Shown here one piece after another: positions 1 through 7,188 of a stretch of 44,887 nucleotides of DNA. How positions within the stretch are numbered: the stretch's first letter is position 1; each line of letters begins with the position of its first letter. Source of the DNA: Burkholderiales bacterium RIFCSPLOWO2_12_FULL_61_40 (GTDB lineage Bacteria > Pseudomonadota > Gammaproteobacteria > Burkholderiales > Burkholderiaceae_C). The stretch lies in the NCBI GenBank assembly GCA_001770935.1, contig MESI01000016.1, positions 1-44,887 on the forward strand, in the 5' to 3' direction. The translations under genes were made by a program, and so were the position numbers. The notes beneath the pieces are model-generated. The model was not told the origin of the DNA and made no database searches. It saw nothing but the letters and a program-made list of their open reading frames with translations.

Positions 1-8
1 CGTTGAAC
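1..8 (+). repeat. Integron cassette junction (R' core of a preceding attC)
   Basis: The window opens with CGTTGAAC. GTTGAAC fits the attC R' core GTTRRRY, and the preceding C is shared with the three other junctions downstream. The recombination point would be between G2 and T3, so a cassette would begin at 3. The rest of this attC lies outside the window, so the call depends on the array read further right. Confidence 0.55.
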
Positions 9-20
9 TAAACCGCTGAC

Positions 21-57
21 GCGGTGGTTGGTCCTCACAGGCCCCCACCGCTTTTTT
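21..57 (+). terminator. Hairpin plus T-run, intrinsic terminator-like
   Basis: Arms GCGGTGG (21-27) and CCACCGC (45-51) pair perfectly and are followed by six T residues. A smaller hairpin (ACCGC/GCGGT) overlaps its left arm. It could end transcription from the previous cassette, or be part of the left end of the IS91-type element. Confidence 0.5.
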
Positions 58-106
58 ATGGGTGGATGGCTTGCATTCGGAGCGATGTAGGAGAAGCCTT
101 CGAACT

Positions 107-120
107 GGGGAATATTCCCC
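107..120 (+). promoter_or_regulatory. Perfect 14-bp palindrome upstream of recombinase gene
   Basis: GGGGAATATTCCCC is a perfect dyad ending 20 bases before the recombinase start codon. It overlaps the region where a promoter would lie and could be an operator or part of the left-end structure of the IS element. No cognate regulator is encoded nearby that I can recognise. Confidence 0.35.
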
Positions 121-140
121 GGATTTGAAGGAGATATCGC

Positions 141-1004
141 ATGAGACCTCTACGCCAAAGCATGATCGACGCCATGGTGGTACGTGGCTTCAGTCCCAGC
201 ACCCAGGACTGCTACGTCAAAGCCATTTACGCCATGGCCAAACACTACCGACGCGACCCCGCCGAGTACACCGCCCAGGAGGTTGACGCCTACTTGCTGC
301 ACATGGTCCAGGAGCGTCACCTCTCCTACAGCAGCATGAACCAGGCCGCCAGCGCCGCGCGGTTCCTCTACGAAAAAGTACTGGGCCATGAACGCACCCA
401 GTTTCACATCCCGATGGCCAAGACACCGGACAAACAACCCGAGCTACTGGCGCGCGAAGAAATCGCCCGCCTGTTTGCGACGTGTTGGCACCCCATGCAC
501 CGCATGCTGCTGCAAACCATGTACGCCACGGGACTGCGGGTGTCCGAGGTCTGCGCCCTGCGCGTGGGCGATATCGATAGCCACAGCGACCGCATGTGCA
601 TTCGCGTGGTGTGTGGCAAAGGTGGCAAGGGTCGCTACACCCTGCTCAGTCCAACCTTGCTGGGCCTGCTGCGCACCTATATGCGTACCTTTCGCCCCAA
701 GCTCTGGTTATTTTGCAACGCCACCACTGGCACCCAACCCATCAGCATCGACATGGCCCAACGCGCCTACATGGGAGCACGCCAGCACGCGGGCATCACC
801 AAGAGCGGTGGCCCGCACACGCTGCGTCATGGTTTCGCCACCCACTTGCTCGAAGGCGGCGTGGACCTCTTCACCATCCAAAAACTGCTGGGCCACGGAC
901 ACATCAGTACCACGGCACGCTACCTGCACCTCATCAGTCCGCAGTTCCGCCCGCCTAAGGACGTTGATCCGCTGGACCTGCTGGCGGGCCTGCCCAAGCT
1001 GTAG
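141..1004 (+). CDS. Tyrosine recombinase/integrase of IS91-type element
   Basis: This 287-residue protein has an N-terminal SAM-like core-binding domain (about 5-90) and a C-terminal catalytic domain. All catalytic residues of the phage-integrase family are visible: Arg133 in TGLRVSE, His226 and Arg229 in HTLRH, His252 in LGHGH and the nucleophile Tyr261 in TTARYLH. A good ribosome binding site (AAGGAG) sits 8 bases before the ATG. It is most like the XerD-like recombinases found next to IS91-family transposases rather than an integron IntI, because no extra IntI alpha-helix insertion is seen between the two conserved patches. It may resolve or help integrate the element; its true role in transposition is not established. 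It appears intact. Confidence 0.85.
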   Translation: MRPLRQSMIDAMVVRGFSPSTQDCYVKAIYAMAKHYRRDPAEYTAQEVDAYLLHMVQERHLSYSSMNQAASAARFLYEKVLGHERTQFHIPMAKTPDKQPELLAREEIARLFATCWHPMHRMLLQTMYATGLRVSEVCALRVGDIDSHSDRMCIRVVCGKGGKGRYTLLSPTLLGLLRTYMRTFRPKLWLFCNATTGTQPISIDMAQRAYMGARQHAGITKSGGPHTLRHGFATHLLEGGVDLFTIQKLLGHGHISTTARYLHLISPQFRPPKDVDPLDLLAGLPKL

Positions 1005-1034
1005 ACCCGCCAGGCCTTCCTTGTAGCCCCCCGC

Positions 1035-2228
1035 ATGGCCACCCTGGCCGATGCGTTGCGCCAGTTTGGCCGGACGTATCTGGCAACCCACGCGCTAAGC
1101 ACACCCCAGGCCAAGGCCTGGCGGGGCATTGTTGCCTGTCGCACGGGCGCGCTGGGTGGGCAACTACTGGCCTGTGATGCCTGCGGCCACAACCACTGGC
1201 AATACCACTCGTGCCGCAACCGCCACTGCCCGCAGTGCGGTGCGCGGGCCAAGGATGCCTGGCTGCAAGGGCGCTTGGCCGAGGTATTGCCCGTACCCTA
1301 CGCGCATTTGGTGTTCACACTGCCGCACAGCCTCAACGGTTTGTATGGTGCGCACCCGCGTTGGTTGATCGACACCTTGTTTAGCTGCACCGCGCAAACG
1401 CTGACGGAGTTTGCCGCCAACCCCCAATGGATGGGCGCCACGGGCGGCACACCGGCGTTCAGCTTGGTCTTGCACACTTGGACACAGGACTTGCGCCTGC
1501 ACATCCACCTGCATGCGGTGATGGCCTGTGGGGTGCTGGACCAAGACGGTCAGTGGAAAACTCCAACGCGCAAGCCGGACTTCCTGTTTCCGGTAGAGGC
1601 CTTGTCCAAGGTGTTTCGTGGCAAGTTTCTGGCGGCACTGGCGCGCGCCCACCACAAGGGCGATATCGCGCACGACCCGCAAGGCGATACCAAGGCCTGG
1701 TGCGCGCGACAGCGCCAACTCTACAAGCACGACTGGGTGGTGTATGCCAAGACCCCGCTGGGTGGACCAGCCCAGGTGCTGGAGTACCTGAGCCGCTACA
1801 CACACCGCACGGCCATCAGCAATGAGCGCATCCGTGCCGTCACCGACGAAGAGGTGGTGTTCTCCGTGCGCGCCAATGACAAGGGTGGCAAACGCCAGGA
1901 GCGATTGCCGGGAGACGAGTTTGTACGCCGCTTCCTGTTGCATGTGTTGCCCACGGGTGTCAAGCGCATCCGCCACTACGGGGTGCTGGCATCAAGCTGC
2001 AAAGGGGTCAAGCTCAAGGCCGCACGGACCGCGTTGCAGATGCCCCAGTCCAATCCCCAGGCCATGGAGTCTGCCCAAGGGTTCATGGCGCGGGTGGCCA
2101 AGATCGACGTGGGCTTGTGTCCGTGTTGCAAGGTCGGATATTTGCACGTCACCGCCGTGCTACAGGGGCAAGCCCGCTTGCCCTCACCAACTTGCGCCGT
2201 GGCGCAACAGAGCCGGGGGCCGCCGTGA
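1035..2228 (+). CDS. IS91-family Y2 transposase (HUH type)
   Basis: The 397-residue protein is a rolling-circle transposase. An N-terminal zinc-binding domain is seen as CDACGH followed by [10 protein letters not shown] (about residues 46-71). The HUH-type metal motif is seen in HIHLHAV (about 157-163). The two catalytic tyrosines are Tyr251 and Tyr255 in YLSRY, the same Y-x3-Y spacing as in IS91. A second cysteine pair (CPCC) lies near the C terminus. The start ATG lies 30 bases after the recombinase stop, so the two genes are likely co-transcribed. The reading frame is complete, and the length fits the family. Confidence 0.92.
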   Translation: MATLADALRQFGRTYLATHALSTPQAKAWRGIVACRTGALGGQLLACDACGHNHWQYHSCRNRHCPQCGARAKDAWLQGRLAEVLPVPYAHLVFTLPHSLNGLYGAHPRWLIDTLFSCTAQTLTEFAANPQWMGATGGTPAFSLVLHTWTQDLRLHIHLHAVMACGVLDQDGQWKTPTRKPDFLFPVEALSKVFRGKFLAALARAHHKGDIAHDPQGDTKAWCARQRQLYKHDWVVYAKTPLGGPAQVLEYLSRYTHRTAISNERIRAVTDEEVVFSVRANDKGGKRQERLPGDEFVRRFLLHVLPTGVKRIRHYGVLASSCKGVKLKAARTALQMPQSNPQAMESAQGFMARVAKIDVGLCPCCKVGYLHVTAVLQGQARLPSPTCAVAQQSRGPP

Positions 2229-2472
2229 GGCGTAGGGATGTGCACGGATTGGCATCGCAGCACCAGTGGCTGGGGGTGGCGCTGCGCGCTGTGTTGGACA
2301 AGTCCCGCACCGCCAGCAAGAAATATCTGGACGACACCGTGGGAGAGTCCTTTATGTACAGTTGCTGTGCCGATTGCAGGGCGCCGACACCTCAAGCCCG
2401 GTCATAATTCGATCAAATCAATGGGGTGAAGCTTTCAATCCCCTTGTCGCGACTGCCTCAGCGGGCGGTTCA

Positions 2473-2556
2473 GTCCAACATGGTTTATCAGCCGCGGGAG
2501 GTGTTCTTGGTTTCTACAAACATTGCAGCGCGGCTGATAAACGCTAATCGTTACAC
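2473..2556 (+). repeat. attC site closing cassette 0 (IS91-bearing)
   Basis: The R'' core GTCCAAC (2473-2479) and R' core GTTACAC (2550-2556) bracket a perfect 14-bp inverted repeat, GTTTATCAGCCGCG at 2483-2496 and its complement at 2529-2542. This is the single-strand hairpin expected of an attC. R'' differs by one base from the complement of the junction at position 2 (GTTGAAC), so a cassette running from 3 to 2550 is plausible but not exact. Recombination would fall between G2550 and T2551. The R' core departs from GTTRRRY at one position. Confidence 0.65.
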
Positions 2557-2573
2557 AGCATCCAAGTAGACCT

Positions 2574-2933
2574 ATGACTACCACCAGCAATGAACTTACT
2601 GCTCACTACAAAGCTGGTGAACGCAGCTTTCGTGGGCTGGACCTTGACGGTGAGACTTTGGACCTGCGCGACAGCAACTTGGCAGGCGCTGATTTTTCGG
2701 AATCATTCATCGTCGCGGATTTTCGCGGTGCCAATTTGGAGCGCTGCGTCTTTGAACGAGCTAACGTAAAGACATGCGACTTCCGAGGTGCCAATCTGCG
2801 TGGGGCGTCTTTTCGAGAAGCGGCTGTAGATGCCGCTGACTTCTCTGGCGCTGAAACGACTGACGCATGCTTTGATGGAGCTTCCGCGCAGGGCCATATC
2901 TTTCACTCGGGAGAGTCTCCATATGCGGTGTAA
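2574..2933 (+). CDS. Pentapeptide-repeat protein (integron cassette 1)
   Basis: The 119-residue protein is built mostly of tandem pentapeptides of the A(D/N)Lxx or A(D/N)Fxx type from about residue 20 to 108, for example LAGADF, FRGANL, LRGASF and DAADFSGAE. Such repeats fold as a right-handed quadrilateral beta-helix. Some family members (Qnr, MfpA) mimic DNA and protect gyrase, but most have no known role. At roughly 18 repeats it is about half the length of Qnr, so a Qnr function is not claimed. The gene starts 18 bases inside its cassette and its stop codon overlaps the R'' core of the closing attC, the compact layout typical of cassettes. Confidence 0.85.
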   Translation: MTTTSNELTAHYKAGERSFRGLDLDGETLDLRDSNLAGADFSESFIVADFRGANLERCVFERANVKTCDFRGANLRGASFREAAVDAADFSGAETTDACFDGASAQGHIFHSGESPYAV

Positions 2934-3029
2934 CAGGTTCGTCGAATGGACCCACAACGGCGGCCAGCTTGGTGGCCATTCTTCAATGCTGAGTGCGCCG
3001 TTGCGGCCCATTCACGGCCGACGTTCGAC
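2928..3029 (+). repeat. attC site closing cassette 1
   Basis: R'' is GTGTAAC (2928-2934), the exact reverse complement of GTTACAC at 2550-2556 where this cassette begins. R' is GTTCGAC (3023-3029). Between them GAATGG, CAACGGCG and CGTCG on the left pair with CCATTC, CGCCGTTG and CGACG on the right, giving a long imperfect hairpin with unpaired bases as attC sites have. The R'' core overlaps the stop codon of the pentapeptide gene. Confidence 0.82.
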
Positions 3030-3043
3030 GGCATAAAAAACAC

Positions 3044-3072
3044 TTGTTCTCTGTTAGCGTTTTTGCTAACAT
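3044..3072 (+). promoter_or_regulatory. Promoter with overlapping operator of the HigBA-like pair
   Basis: A -35 box TTGTTC (3044-3049) and a -10 box TAACAT (3067-3072) are spaced by 17 bases. A perfect inverted repeat, TGTTAGC (3052-3058) and GCTAACA (3065-3071), fills the spacer and covers the -10 box, as expected of an autorepressed toxin-antitoxin promoter. Transcription would start at about 3079, essentially on the toxin ATG (3078), so the toxin message may be nearly leaderless. The promoter lies inside cassette 2. Confidence 0.7.
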
Positions 3073-3077
3073 GATAC

Positions 3078-3404
3078 ATGGCGTTTGAAATCAACTACTT
3101 CCACGAGCGCGTTTACGCAGAGGTGCAGTCATGGCCTGTTGACGTCCTTGCCGACTACGCGCGATTGGTGGAACTTCTCACGGAGCACGGGCCAAGCCTT
3201 CGCTTGCCACATTCACGCGCCTTTGGTGACGGATTGTTTGAACTACGGCCGCGTGGTCGAGCGGGCATTGGTCGGGCGTTTTATTGTTTTTTGCTGGGGA
3301 AGAGAGTGGTCGTTCTGCATGCGTTTATTAAGAAATCGCAGCAGACCCCGGACAACGAATTGAAGATGGCGCGAAAGCGCCTAAAGGAGGTGATGCATGG
3401 CTGA
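3078..3404 (+). CDS. HigB/RelE-like toxin (Gp49-like, integron cassette 2)
   Basis: The 108-residue protein matches the phage-derived Gp49-like / HigB branch of the RelE superfamily, which cleave mRNA, usually on the ribosome. Typical elements are the central strand LFELRPRGRAGIGRAFYCF, the basic strand GKRVVVLHAFIKKSQQTP and the C-terminal helix ELKMARKRLKEV. The order toxin first, antitoxin second is that of higBA. Its last 8 bases overlap the antitoxin gene. No clear ribosome binding site precedes the ATG, in keeping with a promoter only a few bases upstream. The assignment is by motif and gene order; the cleavage activity is inferred. Confidence 0.85.
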   Translation: MAFEINYFHERVYAEVQSWPVDVLADYARLVELLTEHGPSLRLPHSRAFGDGLFELRPRGRAGIGRAFYCFLLGKRVVVLHAFIKKSQQTPDNELKMARKRLKEVMHG

Positions 3405-3714
3405 CTTGAAGTACAAACCAGTTTCTCACAATCACACTGAATTTTTGGCGGCCGCGAGGCAACGCCCTGGGTTCAATGATGCATACGACAGCCTTGAACT
3501 CGAATACACAGTTGCAAGTCAAATGCTCAGGGCACGTGCTAAGGCTGGTCTGACGCAAGACGCAGTTGCAGAGCGCATGGGTACGACAAAGAGTGCAATT
3601 TCGCGCTTGGAGGCTGCCGGTCGGCACGCGCCGTCGTTGGCGACGTTGAAAAGGTACGCCGCTGCGGTTGGCTGTGATCTGCAGGTAAAGCTTGTACCTC
3701 ACAAAGCCGCATGA
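3397..3714 (+). CDS. HigA-like antitoxin, XRE-family HTH (integron cassette 2)
   Basis: The 105-residue protein carries a helix-turn-helix of the Cro/CI type at about residues 45-98, with LTQDAVAERMGTTKSAISRLE as the two-helix core. Its role would be to neutralise the toxin and repress the palindrome at 3052-3071. A very strong Shine-Dalgarno sequence (AAAGGAGGTGAT, 3383-3394) lies inside the end of the toxin gene, so the antitoxin should be made in excess of a poorly initiated toxin. The stop codon lies directly before the attC. Confidence 0.88.
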   Translation: MADLKYKPVSHNHTEFLAAARQRPGFNDAYDSLELEYTVASQMLRARAKAGLTQDAVAERMGTTKSAISRLEAAGRHAPSLATLKRYAAAVGCDLQVKLVPHKAA

Positions 3715-3715
3715 C

Positions 3716-3802
3716 GTCGAACTGGTCGGCCCACGCGGACACACAGCAGCACGATGCCGCTTCGCGGCGCTTGCTGCGTGCCGGTGGCCTCCAACGTTGG
3801 GC
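3716..3802 (+). repeat. attC site closing cassette 2
   Basis: R'' is GTCGAAC (3716-3722), the exact reverse complement of GTTCGAC at 3023-3029 where cassette 2 begins. R' is GTTGGGC (3796-3802), a full match to GTTRRRY. The centre holds GCAGCA and GCCGC paired with GCGGC and TGCTGC around a TTC loop, the type of hairpin found in many attC sites. This is the clearest attC of the window. Confidence 0.88.
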
Positions 3803-3820
3803 GCCTTTGGAGGTCTTCGC

Positions 3821-4234
3821 ATGAAACGAACCATCTTTGCGCTTCTTCTTGCCGCCACGACGACAACGCTCATGTGGTTCGTGTTCTTTGCTGCTCTGGG
3901 CGTACAAGCCGACCCCTCCATTCACACAAGAGCGGAAACGGCCGGCATTTTCTTTTTGTTCTTTCTCTTCGCAGTGTTCGTGTTGGGGTTGCCCACCCAC
4001 TGGCTTCTCACGCGGCTGGCTCTTCGCCAGTGGTGGTCATACGTTTTGGCTTCGTGCGTTCTTTCGGGTGGTGCGCTGTGGGTGCTTTCGGGTTTTCCCA
4101 GCCCGCTTTCTGAATGGGCGTTCTTCGTGGGATTTTGGCTGCCGTGTGTCGCCAGTGCAGCATTTGGCGCTCTTGCGTTCTGGTACGTTGGCGTGCGTTG
4201 TGCGCCTGCCTCGTCCACGCGTCTACAGTCATGA
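3821..4234 (+). CDS. Small four-helix membrane protein (integron cassette 3)
   Basis: The 137-residue protein has four predicted membrane segments: about residues 5-27, 41-66, 70-90 and 95-118. I do not recognise a family. The ATG at 3821 is chosen because TGGAGGT (3808-3814) is a good ribosome binding site and because an earlier in-frame start would place coding sequence across the attC. The gene begins 24 bases after the cassette junction at 3796. No R'' complement (GCCCAAC) is found after the stop, so the downstream end of the cassette is lost. Membrane proteins of unknown role are common cassette cargo. Confidence 0.7.
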   Translation: MKRTIFALLLAATTTTLMWFVFFAALGVQADPSIHTRAETAGIFFLFFLFAVFVLGLPTHWLLTRLALRQWWSYVLASCVLSGGALWVLSGFPSPLSEWAFFVGFWLPCVASAAFGALAFWYVGVRCAPASSTRLQS

Positions 4235-4240
4235 TGCCAA

Positions 4241-4297
4241 AAATGCTATTTATTTAGTAGCTGCTTGCGCAATACACACGCGGGCTACAGCCAAAAA
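4241..4297 (+). repeat. Dispersed ~50-bp repeat, copy A
   Basis: It contains the core TAGTAGCTGCTTGCGCA followed, after a variable stretch, by GCGGGCTACAGCC and an A-run. It lies 7 bases after the stop of the last cassette gene and marks the join between cassette array and chromosome. Other copies lie at 9320, 13439, 18010, 30207, 31069 and 36168. Confidence 0.75.
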
Positions 4298-4303
4298 CGA
4301 CCA

Positions 4304-4459
4304 CTATTCCACAACCACCCCCGCCAACCGCAGCAACCACCTCGCGCAGTCCTCCTGCGCCCCGCGCAACTCGGGCGGCTCCAGCGCTTCCAAGTCAAAG
4401 GACAGCCGCGCCAACTGGCGGGCAAACCAGGGCAGGTTGTTGGCCTGGCTGCGCCGCAT
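4304..4459 (-). CDS. Small hypothetical protein coupled to the GMC oxidoreductase
   Basis: A 51-codon frame begins with an ATG that overlaps the stop codon of the upstream oxidoreductase gene (TGATG), a layout typical of translational coupling. The product is amphipathic and acidic/basic mixed, with the pieces [14 protein letters not shown] and [12 protein letters not shown]. It has no signal peptide, no membrane segment and no family that I recognise. It could be a genuine small protein or the remnant of a longer gene cut by the nearby repeat and cassette junction. Confidence 0.45.
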   Translation of the reverse strand: MRRSQANNLPWFARQLARLSFDLEALEPPELRGAQEDCARWLLRLAGVVVE

Positions 4460-6051
4460 CACAGTTGCGCCGCTTTGACCATGTCGGCCGCCTTCTCGGC
4501 GATCATGATGGTGGGGGCGTTGGTGTTGCCGCTGACCACGCGCGGCATGATGGAGGCGTCCACCACGCGCAGGCCTTGCAGGCCATGCACCCGCAGTTCG
4601 TGGTCCACCACCGCCAACGGCCCCGTGCCCATGCGGCAGGTGCCCACCGGGTGGTACACGGTATCGGCTTTGTCGCGGATGAACTGCTCGATCTGCAGGT
4701 CGGTGGTGGCCTGCGCGGATTCTGCTATCTCCTGTCCGCCCAGACGGGTCAGCGCGGGCTGCTGCAAGAGATTGCGCATGATCTTGAATCCGCGCATCAG
4801 GCGTTCCATGTCGTCGCGCTCGTCCAAAAAGTTGGGGTCGATCAGCGGCGCGGCAAACGGGTCATTGCTGGCCAGCGTGAGGCTGCCCCGGCTCAGGGGC
4901 CGCAGCAGGCACACATGGCAGGAGTAGCCATGTCCGAACACGGTGGCGCGGCCATGGTTGACCAGCTTGGCCACGGCAAAGTGGAACTGCAAGTCCGGCG
5001 TGCGCTCGTCGGCCTGGCTTTTGACAAAGCCCCCGGCCTCGGCAAAGTTGCTGGTCAGGATGCCGGTGCGCTGCTTGCGCCACTCAAAAATGCCCTGGAT
5101 GGCGGCAGCCATGCCCGCCAGCGAGATGCCGAAAGTTTCCTTGAGTCGGGGCGCATTGACCACCTGCACCACGTCGATGTGGTCATGCAGGTTTTGCCCC
5201 ACACCGGGCAGGTCGTGCACGGTGGCAATGCCCTTCTCCACCAAATGTTGGTGCGGGCCTAGCCCAGAGAGCATCAAAATTTGCGGTGACTGCAGGGCCC
5301 CCGCGCACAGCAGCACCTCGCGCCTGGCGCGCAGCTGCTTGGTCTGCCCTTCGTGGACAAACTCCACCCCCACCGCGCGTTTTTGCTCCATCAGGATGCG
5401 GGTGGTGTGCGCGCCGGTGAACACGCGCAGGTTGGGGCGGTCCAGGTGGGGGGTGAGGTAGGCTTTGGCGGCGCTGTGGCGTTCGCCGTTTTTGTGGGTG
5501 ACCTGGTACATGCCCACGCCCTCCTGGCTGGCGGCGTTGAAGTCGGGGTTGACCACCAACCCGGCTTGCCGCCCGGCCTCGACAAACACCGGCCCCAGGC
5601 GGTTGGGGCTGGTCAGGTCCATGGCGTGCAGGGGGCCGCCGGTGCCGTGGAAGGCGTCGGCCCCGCGTGCGTTGTCTTCGGAGCGTTTGAAGTAGGGCAG
5701 CACCTCGTCATAGGACCAGCCGGGGTTGCCCTGGGCGGCCCAGTGGTCGTAGTCTTCGCGCTGGCCGCGGATGTAGACCATGGCGTTGACCGAGCTGGAG
5801 CCGCCCAGTACCTTGCCCCGTGGCTGGTAGCCCCGGCGGCCGTTGAGGCCCGGCTGCACGGTGGTCTCGAACTTCCAGTTGGACTGGCCATTCTTGGCAA
5901 TCACCGCCAGGCCTGCGGGGCAGTGGATCAGCACACTGCTGTCCACCGGCCCGGCCTCCAGCAGCGCCACGTTGATGTCGGGGTTTTCAGAAAGACGCCC
6001 TGCCAGCACACAGCCCGCCGAACCGCCGCCAATGATGATGTAGTCGAACAT
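4459..6051 (-). CDS. GMC-family FAD-dependent oxidoreductase (choline dehydrogenase-like)
   Basis: The 530-residue protein starts with the FAD-binding Rossmann motif [17 protein letters not shown] (residues 4-20). It then shows the GMC signature [18 protein letters not shown] at about residue 80 and the C-terminal catalytic part with HPVGTCRMG and SGNTNAPT carrying the active-site His and Asn. Members oxidise alcohols such as choline or medium-chain alkanols to aldehydes; the residues here do not tell which. The ATG at 6051 is chosen because GAGGAAGAA lies just upstream and it places the FAD motif at the N terminus. It is divergent from ohrR with an OhrR-like operator between them, so peroxide-linked control is possible. 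Confidence 0.85.
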   Translation of the reverse strand: MFDYIIIGGGSAGCVLAGRLSENPDINVALLEAGPVDSSVLIHCPAGLAVIAKNGQSNWKFETTVQPGLNGRRGYQPRGKVLGGSSSVNAMVYIRGQREDYDHWAAQGNPGWSYDEVLPYFKRSEDNARGADAFHGTGGPLHAMDLTSPNRLGPVFVEAGRQAGLVVNPDFNAASQEGVGMYQVTHKNGERHSAAKAYLTPHLDRPNLRVFTGAHTTRILMEQKRAVGVEFVHEGQTKQLRARREVLLCAGALQSPQILMLSGLGPHQHLVEKGIATVHDLPGVGQNLHDHIDVVQVVNAPRLKETFGISLAGMAAAIQGIFEWRKQRTGILTSNFAEAGGFVKSQADERTPDLQFHFAVAKLVNHGRATVFGHGYSCHVCLLRPLSRGSLTLASNDPFAAPLIDPNFLDERDDMERLMRGFKIMRNLLQQPALTRLGGQEIAESAQATTDLQIEQFIRDKADTVYHPVGTCRMGTGPLAVVDHELRVHGLQGLRVVDASIMPRVVSGNTNAPTIMIAEKAADMVKAAQL

Positions 6052-6177
6052 GTTTGCTTCTTCCTCCTGATGCCGTTGAACCATTGTCGTATGCCTTGCT
6101 GGCGGGAACGGTAGCCCAGGGTCCGTGGACTGCCAAGCCCGGTTTACCCCTGTCCCCGTGGCGACTCCGTTTTTCAC

Positions 6178-6203
6178 CAATTGAATTGCACACAATTTAA
6201 TTG
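6178..6203 (+). promoter_or_regulatory. Putative OhrR operator
   Basis: CAATTGAATTG (6178-6188) and CAATTTAATTG (6193-6203) form an AT-rich dyad with one mismatch and a CACA centre. It lies 18 bases before the ohrR start and in the intergenic space shared with the divergent oxidoreductase gene. OhrR repressors bind AT-rich CAATT/AATTG dyads next to their own genes. In this GC-rich DNA such a run of A/T stands out. Confidence 0.65.
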
Positions 6204-6221
6204 CCAGCTACAATTCACACC

Positions 6222-6692
6222 ATGCCTACCCAATCCTCCCAACCGCAAACCACGCCCGCCCCGTCCAACCCGGCCCTGCTGCTGGACAACCAGCTGTGTT
6301 TTGCGCTGTATTCCGCCTCGCTGGCCATGACCAAGCTGTACAAGCCCCTGCTGGACGCGCTGGACCTCACCTACCCCCAGTACCTGGTGATGCTGGTGCT
6401 GTGGGAGCAGGACAAGCTGGGCGTCACAGCCTTGGGCGAACGCCTGAGTTTGGACTCTGGCACGCTAACGCCTTTGCTCAAACGCATGGAGCAAGCCGGT
6501 TTGCTGGTACGCCAGCGCTCGGCCGAAGACGAACGCCGGGTGCAGGTGTCGCTCACCTCCCGGGGTGTGCAGCTCAAAACCCGGGCCGCCACCGTTCCCG
6601 CCTGTGTGGTGGCCCAAACCGGCCGCCCGATTCCCGAACTGATGGCCCTGACCCGGCAATTGCAGGGCCTGCGCACCCGCCTGGCCCCCTGA
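6222..6692 (+). CDS. ohrR: OhrR, MarR-family organic-peroxide-sensing repressor
   Basis: The 156-residue protein has the MarR winged helix-turn-helix (about residues 50-115: LGERLSLDSGTLTPLLKRME then the wing with DERRVQVSLT). The peroxide-sensing cysteine is Cys26 in DNQLCFALYSAS, and a second cysteine, Cys128, lies near the C terminus. This matches the two-cysteine (Xanthomonas-type) OhrR, which forms an intersubunit disulfide on oxidation and leaves DNA. The ATG at 6222 is preferred to an upstream in-frame TTG at 6201, which would lie within the operator. The target gene ohr follows 67 bases downstream. Confidence 0.9.
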   Translation: MPTQSSQPQTTPAPSNPALLLDNQLCFALYSASLAMTKLYKPLLDALDLTYPQYLVMLVLWEQDKLGVTALGERLSLDSGTLTPLLKRMEQAGLLVRQRSAEDERRVQVSLTSRGVQLKTRAATVPACVVAQTGRPIPELMALTRQLQGLRTRLAP

Positions 6693-6759
6693 TCCCAGGC
6701 GCCGATCCTCCCGATTTTTAACCCGCTCCCTTCCCGGAGCCCCCCCCCGAAAGCCAACC

Positions 6760-7188
6760 ATGAGCACCAAAGTCGAAAAAGTCATTTACCAAGCCCACGC
6801 CCAATCCACCGGCGGCCGTGACGGCAGCACCCGCACCTCGGACGGCCTGCTGGACCTGAAACTCGCCGTGCCCAAGGAAATGGGCGGCGCTGGCAACGGT
6901 GTGAACCCCGAGCAGTTGTTTGCCGCCGGCTACAGCGCCTGTTTCATCGGCGCCATGAAGTTTGTGGCCGGTATGCAAAAGATTGCCCTGCCCGCCGACA
7001 CCAGCATCGCCGCCACCGTGGGCATTGGCCAGATTCCCGCCGGCTTTGGTATTGAAGTGCAGTTGGCGGTGAGCATCCCCGGTATGGAAAGCAGCGCCGC
7101 CCAGGCCCTGGTGGACAAGGCCCATGCGGTGTGCCCCTACTCCAACGCCACGCGCGGCAACATCGAAGTGAGCATCACCCTGGTCTGA
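6760..7188 (+). CDS. ohr: Ohr, organic hydroperoxide resistance protein
   Basis: The 142-residue OsmC/Ohr-family peroxidase reduces organic (lipid) hydroperoxides using lipoylated proteins as electron donor. The two catalytic cysteines are Cys61 in YSACFIGA and Cys125 in AVCPYSNATRGN, the positions known for the family, and Arg20 in GGRDG is the conserved catalytic arginine. It follows its regulator ohrR. Its final 14 bases overlap the end of the convergent ligase gene, and a strong terminator hairpin lies 45 bases after its stop. Confidence 0.95.
   Translation: MSTKVEKVIYQAHAQSTGGRDGSTRTSDGLLDLKLAVPKEMGGAGNGVNPEQLFAAGYSACFIGAMKFVAGMQKIALPADTSIAATVGIGQIPAGFGIEVQLAVSIPGMESSAAQALVDKAHAVCPYSNATRGNIEVSITLV

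Larger units (their letters stand above)
21..2442 (+). mobile_element. IS91-family element with accessory tyrosine recombinase
   Basis: The element carries a tyrosine recombinase gene followed 30 bases later by a Y2/HUH transposase gene, a layout known in a subgroup of IS91-like elements. IS91 elements have no terminal inverted repeats and no target duplication; their right end (oriIS) has a hairpin next to CTTG or GTTC. A hairpin with arms GGGG/CCCC and TGAA/TTCA lies at about 2423-2443 and is followed directly by CTTG (2443-2446), so the right end is placed at 2442. The left end cannot be fixed and lies somewhere between 9 and 140. The element sits between two cassette junctions (2 and 2550). 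Confidence 0.6.

Noticed and set aside
141..1004. Reading the recombinase as the integron integrase IntI
   Set aside because: It lacks the extra IntI-specific segment between the two catalytic patches and is paired with an IS91-type transposase.
2431..2450. Near-identical 17-20 bases shared with 43689-43709 as evidence of a second IS91 end
   Set aside because: A 17-mer match with one mismatch is expected several times by chance in 45 kb, so it is not counted as proof of relation.
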